A stretch of DNA of 29,456 bases, taken from IMG/VR virus record IMGVR_UViG_3300030419_006871, positions 1 to 29,456 of that record, one strand, 5' to 3'. The notes under the pieces were generated by a model. It was given only the letters and a program-made list of their open reading frames with translations, did not search any database and was not told where the DNA came from. Shown here in pieces: positions 1 through 7,727 of the stretch (position 1 is its first letter; the number at the start of each line of letters is the position of its first letter). The position numbers and the translations under genes are program-made. The DNA is from a virus.

Positions 1-2
1 AG

Positions 3-3000
3 CAGGCTAGAAAAGTTATTAACGACACAGACAAAGTCGAAGCTGAAGATGAAAGTGCGTCGAAAGGTAAGTCTAAGAGCATGATCAATTCCAGCGGCCA
101 TTTGGTGCTGGTAGCCATGAACCAAATCGGGCTTAACAATATTTTTAAAATTGTATCCGATTCGCATCAAGGTGATAATTTTTACCGCAAGCCACGATTG
201 GATTACAAACTGTTAAAGCAATACGGAGAAGGCATAATCGCCTCCTCCGCGTGTCTGGGAGGAGTATACGCCAAGGACTACTGGAACAACCGAGAAGACG
301 GCCCAGAGGCCATCTTGCAGGCTATGCGCACAACTACCCAGCGTATGGTTGATTGCCTGGGAGACCGTTGGTACGGCGAGTTGCAATGGAACAATGTTCC
401 CGAGCAGCATGAACTAAATAAATATGTAATTCAAATGCACGAAGAGTTCGGAATTGAACTCATTTCTACTGCTGACTCTCATTATCCTAGTGCCTCTGCC
501 TGGAAGGATCGAGAACTTTATAAGCGTCTAGGGTGGCTTGGCAAATCAAAAGTACCAGAGTACATGAAGTCTGAGCTTCCTGTCGACATCGATGAGATGG
601 GCATGGAACTCTACCCAAAGAATGGCGACCAAATGTGGGCATCTTATAAGAAATATTCCGAAGAGTGCGGCGTATCTTATGACGATGAGTTGATATACGA
701 CTCACTGGTAAAGACCCACTGGATTGCGCACGAGCGCATCGAAGACTTTTTGCCGGACGATACAGTTCGCCTTCCTGGGTTTGTTATTCCCGATGGTGAG
801 ACTGGAGAGCAAACATTAGTTAAGGAATCTATTGCCGGCCTGAGAAAGCTGGGTCTTGCAGAAAATCAGGAATATATTGACCGGCTTAAGCACGAGCTTA
901 CTGTCATCAATAACCGTGGCTTTAGTAAGTATTTCCTTACGATGAAGGCCATTTCCGACATGGCTAGCCAGCATATGCTTTCTAGCCCAGGAAGAGGCTC
1001 GGCCGCAGGATCTCTTGTAGCATATGTTTTGAAGATTACACAAGTCGACCCTATTAAGCATGGTCTACTGTTTAGCCGTTTCCTTCGTGCAGATGCCACT
1101 GATTATCCGGATATTGACTATGATGTCAGTGATGCTTTTGGTTTGAAAGAAATTCTAGCCAAAGAGTGGGGCGAGACGACTGTCGTTCCTATTTCAAACT
1201 TTAACACTCTACAGTTGAGATCTTTGATCAAGGACATCGGCAAATTTTATGGTGTGCCATTTACAGAAGTCAATACTGTGACTGGTCGCATGGTCAAGGA
1301 AGCGACGCCAAAGGCAAAGTCAGATCATGGCATTAAGGCTGGGCTGTATATCCCAACGTTTGAAGAGGTTATGAAATATTCTGAATCGTTAATCAACTTT
1401 TTGGAGAAGTATCCACACATCAAGACTCATGTCGAATCTCTGGTTGGACAAGTCAGATCAACTAGCCGGCATGCTGGCGGAGTTGTGATCGGTGAAGATT
1501 TGGACAAGCATATGCCCCTAATTTGCTCCGGCGGTGTTGTACAGACACCCTGGTCCGAAGGTCAGAATGTTAGGCATCTGGAGCCTCTAGGGTTTATTAA
1601 GTTTGATTTGCTTGGCCTGTCAACTATTGAGATGATCGAGTCAGCGATTGGCCATATTTTAAAAAGATATAATGGAGTTGAGAATCCTAGCTTTGATGAT
1701 GTTAGGAAATATTACAACGACAACCTTCATCCTGATAAGATTGACTTAGATGATCAAGAGGTATATAAGAATATCTTCCATGAAGGAAAATTTGCAGGAA
1801 TATTTCAGTTTACCAATATCGGTGCTCAGAGATTTTGCAAGAGAGCAAAGCCACAGAATATAATTGATATCTCTGCCATCACTTCTATTTATCGCCCGGG
1901 CCCTCTGAGCGCCGGCGTCGACAAACAATATGTCAAAGCCAAGAGCAGTGCAGAAGATATTGACTATCTTAATGATGTCATTCAAGAGGTGACAGAAGAG
2001 ACAGCAGGATTTCTTATTTTCCAGGAGCAAATCGCGCTCCTGGCACACAAGCTAGGTAAGGGCATTTCTCTTGATGAAGGGAATAAGCTCAGAAAACTTT
2101 TAACGAAAAAGGGGACAGGAAAAGGTGCACAAGAGAAGAACAAGATCCGCGAGAAGTTTGTCGCGGGTTGCAAAGAGAAGGGCATTAAGGAGGGAACAGC
2201 AGGAGACCTCTGGCAGACATTCGAGTACTTTAGCGGCTATGGGTTTAATAAGTCTCACGCTGTTTCTTATTCTATACTCAGTTTTCAATGCGCATGGCTA
2301 CTGAACTACTATCCTGAGTGCTGGATGGCTGCTTTTCTAGACAAGGAGCCCGAATCTAGAAAAGAGGCGGCCATCTCTCTAGCGCAGAAGGCCGGCTTTT
2401 TGATTAAATCACTAGACATCAACACATCCTCCGAACAATGGGAGATTGCAGATGATGGCAAGACCCTTATTCAGCCGCTAAGCTCTATTAAAGGTCTAGG
2501 CGACAAAGCTATCGAACAGATAATCAACAATCGCCCATTTAACAATGTGGAGGAGCTTCTTTTCAATGAGGACATTGTCTACTCGAAATTAAATAAAAAA
2601 GCTCTTGATGTTCTATGCCGGTCCGACGCCCTAGGGTCTTTGATTGACGAGAGGTTCTCCGGCGGTAAGCATTTTTGGATGGCCTGTATTCAGGATAAGC
2701 CAAAAAACCCAAAGAAGTTGAAGGAAAATATCGACCTTTACCATCCAGAAGGGGAGTTTTCAAACGAGGAGCATATTGAGTATATTTCCACCCTTACTGG
2801 CTTATTTCCTTTTCATTTGGTCATGTCCAATCGGGTGAGAGAGTCGATTGAGAAATATTGCGTCCCCCCTCTCGGAAAGTGGGACAATAAATTAAAAATT
2901 GCCTGGTTTATTCCGCGCGAGATACTCGTCAAGAAGACAAAGAACGGCAAGCCATATTGGATTGTTAAAGTGATCGACCAGACTTCGACGACCACAAAAA

Positions 3001-3131
3001 TTAAGTGCTGGTCACCACAAGAGCATGACAGGATTCATATCAACAGGCCTTATGCCGCGAAACTGGATTACAGCGAAGAGTGGGGATTCAGTACGAGATC
3101 CGTTAGCAAGAATTTTAAATTGTTGGGGTAA
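3..3131 (+). CDS. dnaE: DNA polymerase III alpha subunit (DnaE type), 5' end outside window
   Basis: This is the replicative DNA polymerase of the bacterial family C. The frame is open to the left edge, so the start codon and most of the N-terminal PHP domain lie upstream; the first in-window ATG (81) is internal. Visible blocks follow the DnaE order: the end of the PHP region (ADSHYP near 475), the polymerase motif PGRGSAAGSLVAY (about 987-1026), the catalytic aspartates in PDIDYD (about 1106-1123), RHAGGVVIGED, the third catalytic Asp in KFDLLGLS (about 1600-1620), YRPGPLSAG, FNKSHAVSYS (about 2245-2275), a helix-hairpin-helix SIKGLGDKAIEQI and a C-terminal OB-like segment ending at 3131. 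The charged stretch at 3-80 looks like a linker. dUTPase and a GMP reductase homologue follow closely, which fits a replication block. Family assignment is very secure; the role as phage replicase is inferred. Confidence 0.96.
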   Translation, partial: QARKVINDTDKVEAEDESASKGKSKSMINSSGHLVLVAMNQIGLNNIFKIVSDSHQGDNFYRKPRLDYKLLKQYGEGIIASSACLGGVYAKDYWNNREDGPEAILQAMRTTTQRMVDCLGDRWYGELQWNNVPEQHELNKYVIQMHEEFGIELISTADSHYPSASAWKDRELYKRLGWLGKSKVPEYMKSELPVDIDEMGMELYPKNGDQMWASYKKYSEECGVSYDDELIYDSLVKTHWIAHERIEDFLPDDTVRLPGFVIPDGETGEQTLVKESIAGLRKLGLAENQEYIDRLKHELTVINNRGFSKYFLTMKAISDMASQHMLSSPGRGSAAGSLVAYVLKITQVDPIKHGLLFSRFLRADATDYPDIDYDVSDAFGLKEILAKEWGETTVVPISNFNTLQLRSLIKDIGKFYGVPFTEVNTVTGRMVKEATPKAKSDHGIKAGLYIPTFEEVMKYSESLINFLEKYPHIKTHVESLVGQVRSTSRHAGGVVIGEDLDKHMPLICSGGVVQTPWSEGQNVRHLEPLGFIKFDLLGLSTIEMIESAIGHILKRYNGVENPSFDDVRKYYNDNLHPDKIDLDDQEVYKNIFHEGKFAGIFQFTNIGAQRFCKRAKPQNIIDISAITSIYRPGPLSAGVDKQYVKAKSSAEDIDYLNDVIQEVTEETAGFLIFQEQIALLAHKLGKGISLDEGNKLRKLLTKKGTGKGAQEKNKIREKFVAGCKEKGIKEGTAGDLWQTFEYFSGYGFNKSHAVSYSILSFQCAWLLNYYPECWMAAFLDKEPESRKEAAISLAQKAGFLIKSLDINTSSEQWEIADDGKTLIQPLSSIKGLGDKAIEQIINNRPFNNVEELLFNEDIVYSKLNKKALDVLCRSDALGSLIDERFSGGKHFWMACIQDKPKNPKKLKENIDLYHPEGEFSNEEHIEYISTLTGLFPFHLVMSNRVRESIEKYCVPPLGKWDNKLKIAWFIPREILVKKTKNGKPYWIVKVIDQTSTTTKIKCWSPQEHDRIHINRPYAAKLDYSEEWGFSTRSVSKNFKLLG

Positions 3132-3132
3132 T

Positions 3133-3399
3133 ATGGGAAGCTTAAAAAGAAAGATATCGCGTAAAAAGAAGCGCTCTGCTGAAAAGCAAATGAAAAAACA
3201 GCTTAATATGTTTGATAAGCTTGAAAGCGAATGTTCTGCTTGTACTAAGCCGTTCGATAAGAAATTAAAGGAACATGTTCAGGAGTGGAGAGTCGTGGTT
3301 AGAGAGAAAGAGCAGATTGTAAGACTTTATTGCCCATCATGTTGGGAGAAGGCAATCGACTTAATCAAGCAAGTAGAGGAGGGACAAGATGATAATTGA
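3133..3399 (+). CDS. Small zinc-ribbon-like basic protein
   Basis: An 88-aa protein of unknown function. The N-terminus is strongly basic (K/R-rich, residues 4-22). Two CxxC pairs follow (C34/C37 and C67/C70), the layout expected of a four-cysteine zinc ribbon. The ATG at 3133 is two bases after the polymerase stop. An in-frame ATG lies further upstream inside dnaE, but it would force a long overlap, so 3133 is preferred. The 3' end overlaps the dUTPase start by 11 bases, indicating co-translation. A nucleic-acid-binding role would fit the basic tail plus zinc ribbon but is only inference. Confidence 0.8.
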   Translation: MGSLKRKISRKKKRSAEKQMKKQLNMFDKLESECSACTKPFDKKLKEHVQEWRVVVREKEQIVRLYCPSCWEKAIDLIKQVEEGQDDN

Positions 3400-3841
3400 A
3401 TACTCAAAAGAACGAGAAGGAATCAAATCACCCAGCAGGTCTAATCCGTCAGACGCAGGCCTGGACGTGTATGCAGATTTGCCGGAGCCAGTCGAAATTG
3501 CCCCGGGCAGCAACAAGATGATTCCAACTGGAATTCGTTTTGGAATTCCACACGGCTACATGCTGCAAGTGTGTAATCGATCAAGTATGGGCGCCAAGCG
3601 ATCTCTCGTCGTAGGCGCGCATATTATTGATAGTGGCTACGACGGTGAAGTGTTTATTGACTTACACAACATTGGAACACAAACACAGACAATTAATAAC
3701 GAGGATAAGATTGCCCAGCTTGTTTTGGTTCCTATTGTTAATATAAGATTAAAAGAGAATACCGATGGCTTGCTCTACGAAGGGGCAGCAATTACTATGT
3801 CTAATAGAGGCGAAGGCGCCTTGGGGAGTACAGGAAATTGA
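3389..3841 (+). CDS. dut: dUTP diphosphatase (dUTPase)
   Basis: Hydrolyses dUTP to dUMP and pyrophosphate, keeping uracil out of DNA and supplying the dTMP pathway. All five trimeric-dUTPase motifs are visible in order in 150 aa: SDAGLDVYA (motif 1), NRSSMGAKRSL (2), HIIDSGYDGEV with the catalytic Asp (3), EDKIAQLVLVPI (4) and RGEGALGSTG (5, the flexible C-terminal arm; family form RGxGGFGSTG). Length is typical for the homotrimeric family. A good ribosome binding site (GAGGAGG) precedes the ATG, which lies inside the end of the upstream gene. The stop overlaps the TTG start of the following DUF3310 gene. Confidence 0.97.
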   Translation: MIIEYSKEREGIKSPSRSNPSDAGLDVYADLPEPVEIAPGSNKMIPTGIRFGIPHGYMLQVCNRSSMGAKRSLVVGAHIIDSGYDGEVFIDLHNIGTQTQTINNEDKIAQLVLVPIVNIRLKENTDGLLYEGAAITMSNRGEGALGSTGN

Positions 3842-4173
3842 AAAAGGGATGTAAGAAATGCAATTCTGAAACCAGTACTGCCGATATGCACATGCGTGAC
3901 AGATTTGGCCGTGAGCCTCGGAGCCACGACGACCATTGTGGCTCTTTCAAAGCTCCAGAGATGGTTGATCATCCAGATCACTATAACCATGGAAGATATG
4001 AAACTATCGATGTTATAGAAGACTGGGCCCTAGATTTTAATTGCGGAAATGCAATTAAATATATTTCTAGGCATATGCATAAAGGCACGCCAATTAGAGA
4101 TATTGAAAAAGCCATATGGTATCTTGAACGACGTCTTGAAATGCTTAAAAAGGAGAAAGAAAATGATGAGTAG
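3838..4173 (+). CDS. DUF3310 family protein
   Basis: A 111-aa protein with the phage DUF3310 signature: VDHPDHYN at residues 43-50, then GRYETIDVIEDW, CGNAIKYISRHMHKG and DIEKAIWYLERRL. The family is common in phages, often near nucleotide metabolism genes, and its biochemical role is not settled. The N-terminus carries an extra CKKC motif (residues 5-8) and further Cys/His, a possible metal site. The start is taken as TTG at 3838, overlapping the dUTPase stop (TTGA). The next in-frame ATG is 3886 and would remove the CKKC. The family is secure; the start is less so. Confidence 0.85.
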   Translation: MKKGCKKCNSETSTADMHMRDRFGREPRSHDDHCGSFKAPEMVDHPDHYNHGRYETIDVIEDWALDFNCGNAIKYISRHMHKGTPIRDIEKAIWYLERRLEMLKKEKENDE

Positions 4174-4179
4174 CTATGG

Positions 4180-4263
4180 ATGTTTTATGATGATTGTAGA
4201 GAGTGTGAACATGTGGGCGATTTGCATGTAGGAGAGAGATATGAGAACTGCACATACATTTGA
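4180..4263 (+). CDS. Possible 27-aa Cys-rich peptide (uncertain)
   Basis: Just after the DUF3310 stop, and in the same frame, is a short open stretch with protein-like composition: a CREC (CxxC) motif, [12 protein letters not shown] and a further Cys. It overlaps the start of the next gene by 23 bases. It has no clear ribosome binding site. The strong one here (AGGAG, 4151-4155) instead fits an ATG at 4163 in another frame, giving a 22-residue hydrophobic peptide that ends at 4231. Either may be translated. Alternatively this is a relic of a longer C-terminus of the DUF3310 protein cut off by the TAG at 4171. Confidence 0.3.
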   Translation: MFYDDCRECEHVGDLHVGERYENCTYI

Positions 4264-5284
4264 TGATGTGCTGCTGGTGCCGAAATTTAGCAACGTGGAG
4301 AGCCGCAAGCAGGTTGACATCAGTAGCGACTTGGATAACAAGTATTCACTAAAAATACCTATTATTTCCAGCCCTATGGATACTATTACATCGACGGACA
4401 TGGCTTGCGCTCTCTCCGCACGAGGCGCGCTAGGCGTGGTACATAGATATAATTCTATCTTAGAGCAGGCTAAAATCGTTTTTTCTGTTTATTCTAGACA
4501 CGAAGAAGCACACCCTGACGTGCCAGGCGTTTTTGCTGCAGCAGTCGGAATGACAGGAGATTTTTATGAAAGATCCTGTGCGCTCGTCGATGCAGGAGCA
4601 AACGTTCTTTGCGTCGACGTGGCCCATGGCCACCACAGCGTTATGGAGCGCTGCTTGAAGACTCTAAAGGACAAGTTCTCTGACTCTATTCACATTATGG
4701 CTGGCAACGTCGCGACACTTGAGGGTTTTGACGCACTGGCATCATGGGGTGCGGATTCGGTAAGGATCGGCATTGGAGGAGGCTCAATTTGCTCTACCAG
4801 ATTGGTGTCTGGCCATGGCGTGCCAACCTTGCAAAGTATTATAGACTGCAGCAAGAGCGAGCATGATGCTAAGATCATCGCAGACGGAGGAATTAAGACA
4901 ACCGGAGATATCGTGAAGGCCTTCGCTGCTGGCGCAGACTTTGTCATGATCGGGTCGATGCTGGCAGGAACAGATGAAACTCCAGGGGAGGTTTTTCTTG
5001 GAAAAGAAAGTAAGAAGTACAAAGTTTATAGAGGCATGGCATCGGCTGCGGCGCAGAATTCTTGGAGAGGAAAGAGTTCAACGCCCGAGGGTATATCGAC
5101 CACTGTACCCTATAAGGGCTCTGTCAACGCTGTCCTCGATGATGTTGTTGGTGGTATTCGTAGTGGTCTGTCTTATTCAGGGTGCCATACTATTGATCAA
5201 CTACATTCCAAAGCAGAATTCATCTTGCAAACCAGTGCAGGTCGGGGGGAAAGTGCCACCCACATCCTGTCAAGAAACAAGTGA
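4241..5284 (+). CDS. guaC: GMP reductase / IMP dehydrogenase family protein
   Basis: A 347-aa (beta/alpha)8-barrel enzyme of purine nucleotide interconversion. The N-terminal [11 protein letters not shown] block, the catalytic loop GGGSICSTR with Cys184, and the phosphate-binding [20 protein letters not shown] and [14 protein letters not shown] segments are all present. There is no CBS pair, and the IMP dehydrogenase flap Arg-Tyr is not visible. Length and Cys position match GMP reductase (E. coli GuaC: 347 aa, Cys186), so NADPH-dependent GMP to IMP conversion is the likelier activity; the VPYKG segment is closer to IMP dehydrogenases, so the substrate direction is open. The ATG at 4241 has a TAGGAG site. 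Its stop overlaps the following GTG start. Confidence 0.85.
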   Translation: MRTAHTFDDVLLVPKFSNVESRKQVDISSDLDNKYSLKIPIISSPMDTITSTDMACALSARGALGVVHRYNSILEQAKIVFSVYSRHEEAHPDVPGVFAAAVGMTGDFYERSCALVDAGANVLCVDVAHGHHSVMERCLKTLKDKFSDSIHIMAGNVATLEGFDALASWGADSVRIGIGGGSICSTRLVSGHGVPTLQSIIDCSKSEHDAKIIADGGIKTTGDIVKAFAAGADFVMIGSMLAGTDETPGEVFLGKESKKYKVYRGMASAAAQNSWRGKSSTPEGISTTVPYKGSVNAVLDDVVGGIRSGLSYSGCHTIDQLHSKAEFILQTSAGRGESATHILSRNK

Positions 5285-5610
5285 TTAAGCCAGTGACAAG
5301 AGACAGAAAAAAGATTATGTTTTATGACTCTCCCGATCGTCAGGCCAGATTCAGAATTAGATGTCAGTACGATGGGTTCAGTCAATCTGATTTCTTTCGT
5401 ATGATGTTGACTGGCTATATTGAGAACGATGAATTGATCTTGCGTTACGTAGATAACTATAAAGAAAGACATTCTTTACAGGGAAAAGAGAAGAGAAGAA
5501 AGATTCAAAGTGCGCACGCAACGGCATCAGAAAATAAAAATAAATTCTCCCTAAAGGACGGGGAGATTGAAAATATATTTGATATAATAGAGTCGGAGTC
5601 TGACATATGA
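5281..5610 (+). CDS. Small phage protein, possible late-transcription accessory
   Basis: A 109-aa protein starting at GTG 5281, which overlaps the upstream stop (GTGA); an in-frame ATG at 5317 is an alternative. It shows a FYDSPDRQARFRIRCQYDGF block, then SQSDFFRMMLTGYI, which could be a strand followed by helices. The middle is basic and the tail acidic (GEIENIFDIIESESD). It sits directly upstream of a sigma region-4-like gene and overlaps it by four bases. In T4-like phages the late co-activator gp33 and sigma gp55 act together, so a gp33-like role is conceivable, but no specific sequence match was established here. Confidence 0.6.
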   Translation: MIKPVTRDRKKIMFYDSPDRQARFRIRCQYDGFSQSDFFRMMLTGYIENDELILRYVDNYKERHSLQGKEKRRKIQSAHATASENKNKFSLKDGEIENIFDIIESESDI

Positions 5611-5861
5611 ATAGTAAAGGTGATCTCTCCTGTTTACAAACGTGCAAGAAACTCGACGTTCCGTGCCCAGTAGAAGAATGTAGAAGTTGGATATCATATC
5701 CGCAAGAATTTAACTGTGTGCATGAGTCAATTGATATCAACGGCGCGATGACTCTTCGCGAAGCCGCTGAACGCTTAAATATCAGCTACGTACGTGTCAA
5801 ACAGATACAAGATAAGGCTATGAAAAAAATAGGTCATTTCTTCGACCAAGAATCTATTTAG
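5607..5861 (+). CDS. Sigma-70 region 4-like HTH protein
   Basis: An 84-aa protein with a C-terminal helix-turn-helix like sigma factor region 4: MTLREAAERLNIS, turn, YVRVKQIQDKAMKKI (residues 48-75), the segment that contacts -35 DNA in sigma70 proteins. The N-terminal half has five cysteines (9, 13, 20, 25, 37) that could bind zinc. It lacks sigma regions 2 and 3, so it cannot replace a full sigma factor alone; it may act as a promoter adaptor or regulator. The ATG overlaps the upstream stop. It is a natural candidate for controlling one of the promoter classes seen further right (inference). Confidence 0.8.
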   Translation: MNSKGDLSCLQTCKKLDVPCPVEECRSWISYPQEFNCVHESIDINGAMTLREAAERLNISYVRVKQIQDKAMKKIGHFFDQESI

Positions 5862-5895
5862 TTTGTGCCATGAAGTGCATTCAAGGAGAAACATA

Positions 5896-6687
5896 ATGAA
5901 AAAGCGGCTTTTAAATGAGGCAGAAATTCGTAAACTTATGAAGTTTGCAAACTTGGGAGCTTTAACTGAGAACTTTGTCGACCAGCTTGAAGAAGCTGAA
6001 ATGGAAGAAGATCTTTACGAGCAAGAGGGTGAAGAAGATCTTGATGATCTTGGAGACGAAGGGCCGCCCGTAGACGCCGCACCAGCCGATGATGCCCCGC
6101 TTCCTGACGAGGAAGGCGAAGAGCTTGATTTAGATGATGCAGAGCTTGGCGCCGATGATGATCCGGTTGATGCAGATCCCGAAGCTGTCGAGTCTGCCGT
6201 CAGACAAATCCTTGATGTTGTAATGGACTCTGTTGAAGAGCTGTTCGGAGACGCCGCCCCAGAAATGTCAGTGGAAGAGCCTGACGAAGAGGGCGAAGAA
6301 GACTTGGGCGACCTAGGCGATCTAGGTGGCGAAGAAGACTTGGGTGACCTAGGCGATCTAGGTGGCGAAGAAGACTTGGGTGACCTCGGAGATGTGGGAA
6401 CCGGCGAGGACGAGGATCTAGAAGATCTCGCAGAGGAGTTGGGCCCGAAGGTGGCTACCCACAAAGGCAAGGATGTTAAGCAACTCCGTTCTAAGGAACC
6501 AAAGAAGTCAAAAAGAGAAAAGGCCATGGATACCGAGCAATACAAAAAGGCTCAACGCGGTGAGGGCGAATTTACTATCGATGAGCCCGAGGTCAACGAG
6601 GACATTTTCCTTGAGGACGAAAGCCTGGAAGAAGACATGGTTAATGAAATTGCCCGTCGCGTCGCCCGCAGGCTTATGCGCAAGTAA
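5896..6687 (+). CDS. Acidic scaffold-like phage protein with internal repeat
   Basis: A 264-aa, extremely Asp/Glu-rich protein. A conserved-looking N-terminal helix (LLNEAEIRKLMKFANLG) is followed by a long acidic low-complexity region (about residues 35-185), a lysine-rich segment (about 195-220), and a C-terminal helix ending in two basic clusters (MVNEIARRVARRLMRK). Charged low-complexity composition with helical ends is typical of phage prohead core/scaffold proteins, and the N-terminal pattern resembles those annotated as structural in marine T4-like phages. The start is ATG 5896 with AAGGAG. A longer reading from upstream lacks a better site. The gene is followed by an intrinsic terminator. 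The scaffold role is inference. Confidence 0.7.
   Translation: MKKRLLNEAEIRKLMKFANLGALTENFVDQLEEAEMEEDLYEQEGEEDLDDLGDEGPPVDAAPADDAPLPDEEGEELDLDDAELGADDDPVDADPEAVESAVRQILDVVMDSVEELFGDAAPEMSVEEPDEEGEEDLGDLGDLGGEEDLGDLGDLGGEEDLGDLGDVGTGEDEDLEDLAEELGPKVATHKGKDVKQLRSKEPKKSKREKAMDTEQYKKAQRGEGEFTIDEPEVNEDIFLEDESLEEDMVNEIARRVARRLMRK
6292..6399 (+). repeat. 3 x 36 bp in-frame tandem repeat
   Basis: Three consecutive 36-base units (6292-6327, 6328-6363, 6364-6399), each coding GEEDLGDLGDLG or a close variant (the third ends DVG). The first two copies differ at one base; the third has four further changes. The unit is a multiple of three, so copy-number change keeps the frame. Confidence 0.95.
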
Positions 6688-6714
6688 AAGATACTAATTA
6701 CTGTAATTTTTTTA

Positions 6715-6745
6715 AAAGCAGGAGCCTCATCTCCTGCTTTTTTTT
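6715..6745 (+). terminator. Rho-independent terminator
   Basis: A perfect 10-bp stem (AAAGCAGGAG / CTCCTGCTTT) with a six-base loop is followed by a run of T. It closes the transcription unit ending with the acidic scaffold-like gene and lies in the short gap before the gene at 6759. Confidence 0.95.
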
Positions 6746-6758
6746 ATTTGGAGATAAA

Positions 6759-7121
6759 ATGGAATTAACAAATGCTTTATTTTTATTCTTGTCTGGGGCG
6801 ATTAGCCACGCTTTTCTTTCTAGACTGCTTGGAATTAACGCCAAAGTTCGAGTTTATAGGACAGCTTTGATTAGTTGCCTGGGGATTACAAAATTTGCCG
6901 GCGACCATGCAGAGAGATTCCTGACAATGACTTGCGAAGATGAGAATGAGAAGCCATATATTAAAAATGCAGTAGAGTATTGGCAGAACTTATCTCTAGT
7001 TTCTTTGAAAAATAGTACGCCGCCTGAAATTTGGGCGTCCCTTGGCGTAAAAGACTGGCGCAGCGCCAGCAAACTTGTTGAAAACATGGAAAGATTCACA
7101 CAGGAGCATAACAATGAGTGA
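6759..7121 (+). CDS. Hypothetical protein with N-terminal hydrophobic helix
   Basis: A 120-aa protein of unknown function. Residues 5-25 are hydrophobic (NALFLFLSGAISHAFLSRLL), consistent with one membrane anchor or a signal-like segment. The rest is soluble, with WASLGVKDWRSASKLVENM near the C-terminus. ATG 6759 has a GGAG site and is the first gene after the terminator. It overlaps the ClpP-like gene by eight bases, so the two are probably co-translated; a membrane partner for the protease is one possibility, unsupported by homology. Confidence 0.75.
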   Translation: MELTNALFLFLSGAISHAFLSRLLGINAKVRVYRTALISCLGITKFAGDHAERFLTMTCEDENEKPYIKNAVEYWQNLSLVSLKNSTPPEIWASLGVKDWRSASKLVENMERFTQEHNNE

Positions 7122-7710
7122 AGAAGAAAATCAGCCTGAGAATGATGAACTAGTTGCAGCGCTAAATACTGCTTTTCCAGTCGATAACTTTCGAGCCACG
7201 GGACTGTATGGCGACGTCACCGAGGAGAGGTGCGCGGAGACAATTTATAGTCTTTTGAGTTTAAAGTCTACACTCACGCAGTGCTCCGATGAGCCCGATC
7301 CAATTGAATTTTATATTTCGACATACGGAGGTCAGGCTAGTGAGATGTTCTCTTTGTATGACTTGATGCGCCTTGTTCAAAGCGAAGTCCCAATACATAC
7401 TTATGGCATTGGCAAGGTCATGTCTGCGGGCGTCTTGCTGCTCGCTGCCGGCACCAAGGGAGAGAGAAGAATCGGCGCCAATTGTAGGGTGATGATTCAC
7501 GGCCTGATCGCCGGCCAGCATGGCCAGATTCCTGATATCGAAAATGAATTTACTGAGGTGAAAATGACACAGAAATTATATATTAAATCCTTGGCAAGAG
7601 AAACGAACATGGACGAAAAACAAATTAAAAAGATGATGGATAAAAAGACAAATGTTTATTTGGATGCAGAAAAAGTGATAGAATTGGGAATTGCGGATAT
7701 AATTTTCTAA
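7114..7710 (+). CDS. clpP: ClpP-like serine protease with Asn in the catalytic triad
   Basis: A 198-aa ClpP/crotonase-fold protease homologue. The nucleophile region GIGKVMSAGVLLLAAG places Ser104, and RVMIHGL places His129; their 25-residue spacing equals that of E. coli ClpP (S97-H122). Aligning the C-terminal block NVYLDAEKVIELGIAD with the ClpP block DRFLSAPEAVEYGLVD puts Asn180 where the catalytic Asp171 should be. An Asn in this place is known from Listeria ClpP1, so activity is not excluded. No Clp ATPase is seen in the window; the phage enzyme may use host ClpA/ClpX or act as a processing protease. The start is ATG 7114; upstream in-frame starts lie inside the preceding gene. Confidence 0.9.
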   Translation: MSEEENQPENDELVAALNTAFPVDNFRATGLYGDVTEERCAETIYSLLSLKSTLTQCSDEPDPIEFYISTYGGQASEMFSLYDLMRLVQSEVPIHTYGIGKVMSAGVLLLAAGTKGERRIGANCRVMIHGLIAGQHGQIPDIENEFTEVKMTQKLYIKSLARETNMDEKQIKKMMDKKTNVYLDAEKVIELGIADIIF

Positions 7711-7727
7711 TTATTAAGAGGTGCTCT

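Noticed and set aside
4171-4173. Genome-wide recoding of TAG as an amino acid
   Set aside because: Considered because of the sequence after this stop, but TAG ends several well-supported genes (UV endonuclease, 18115, 21445, 24602), and neither phage tRNA is a suppressor.
6015-6545. 176-aa Ser/Pro-rich open frame on the - strand
   Set aside because: It is the reverse of the GAA/GAC-rich acidic repeat region; low complexity keeps the antisense frame open. No ribosome binding site.
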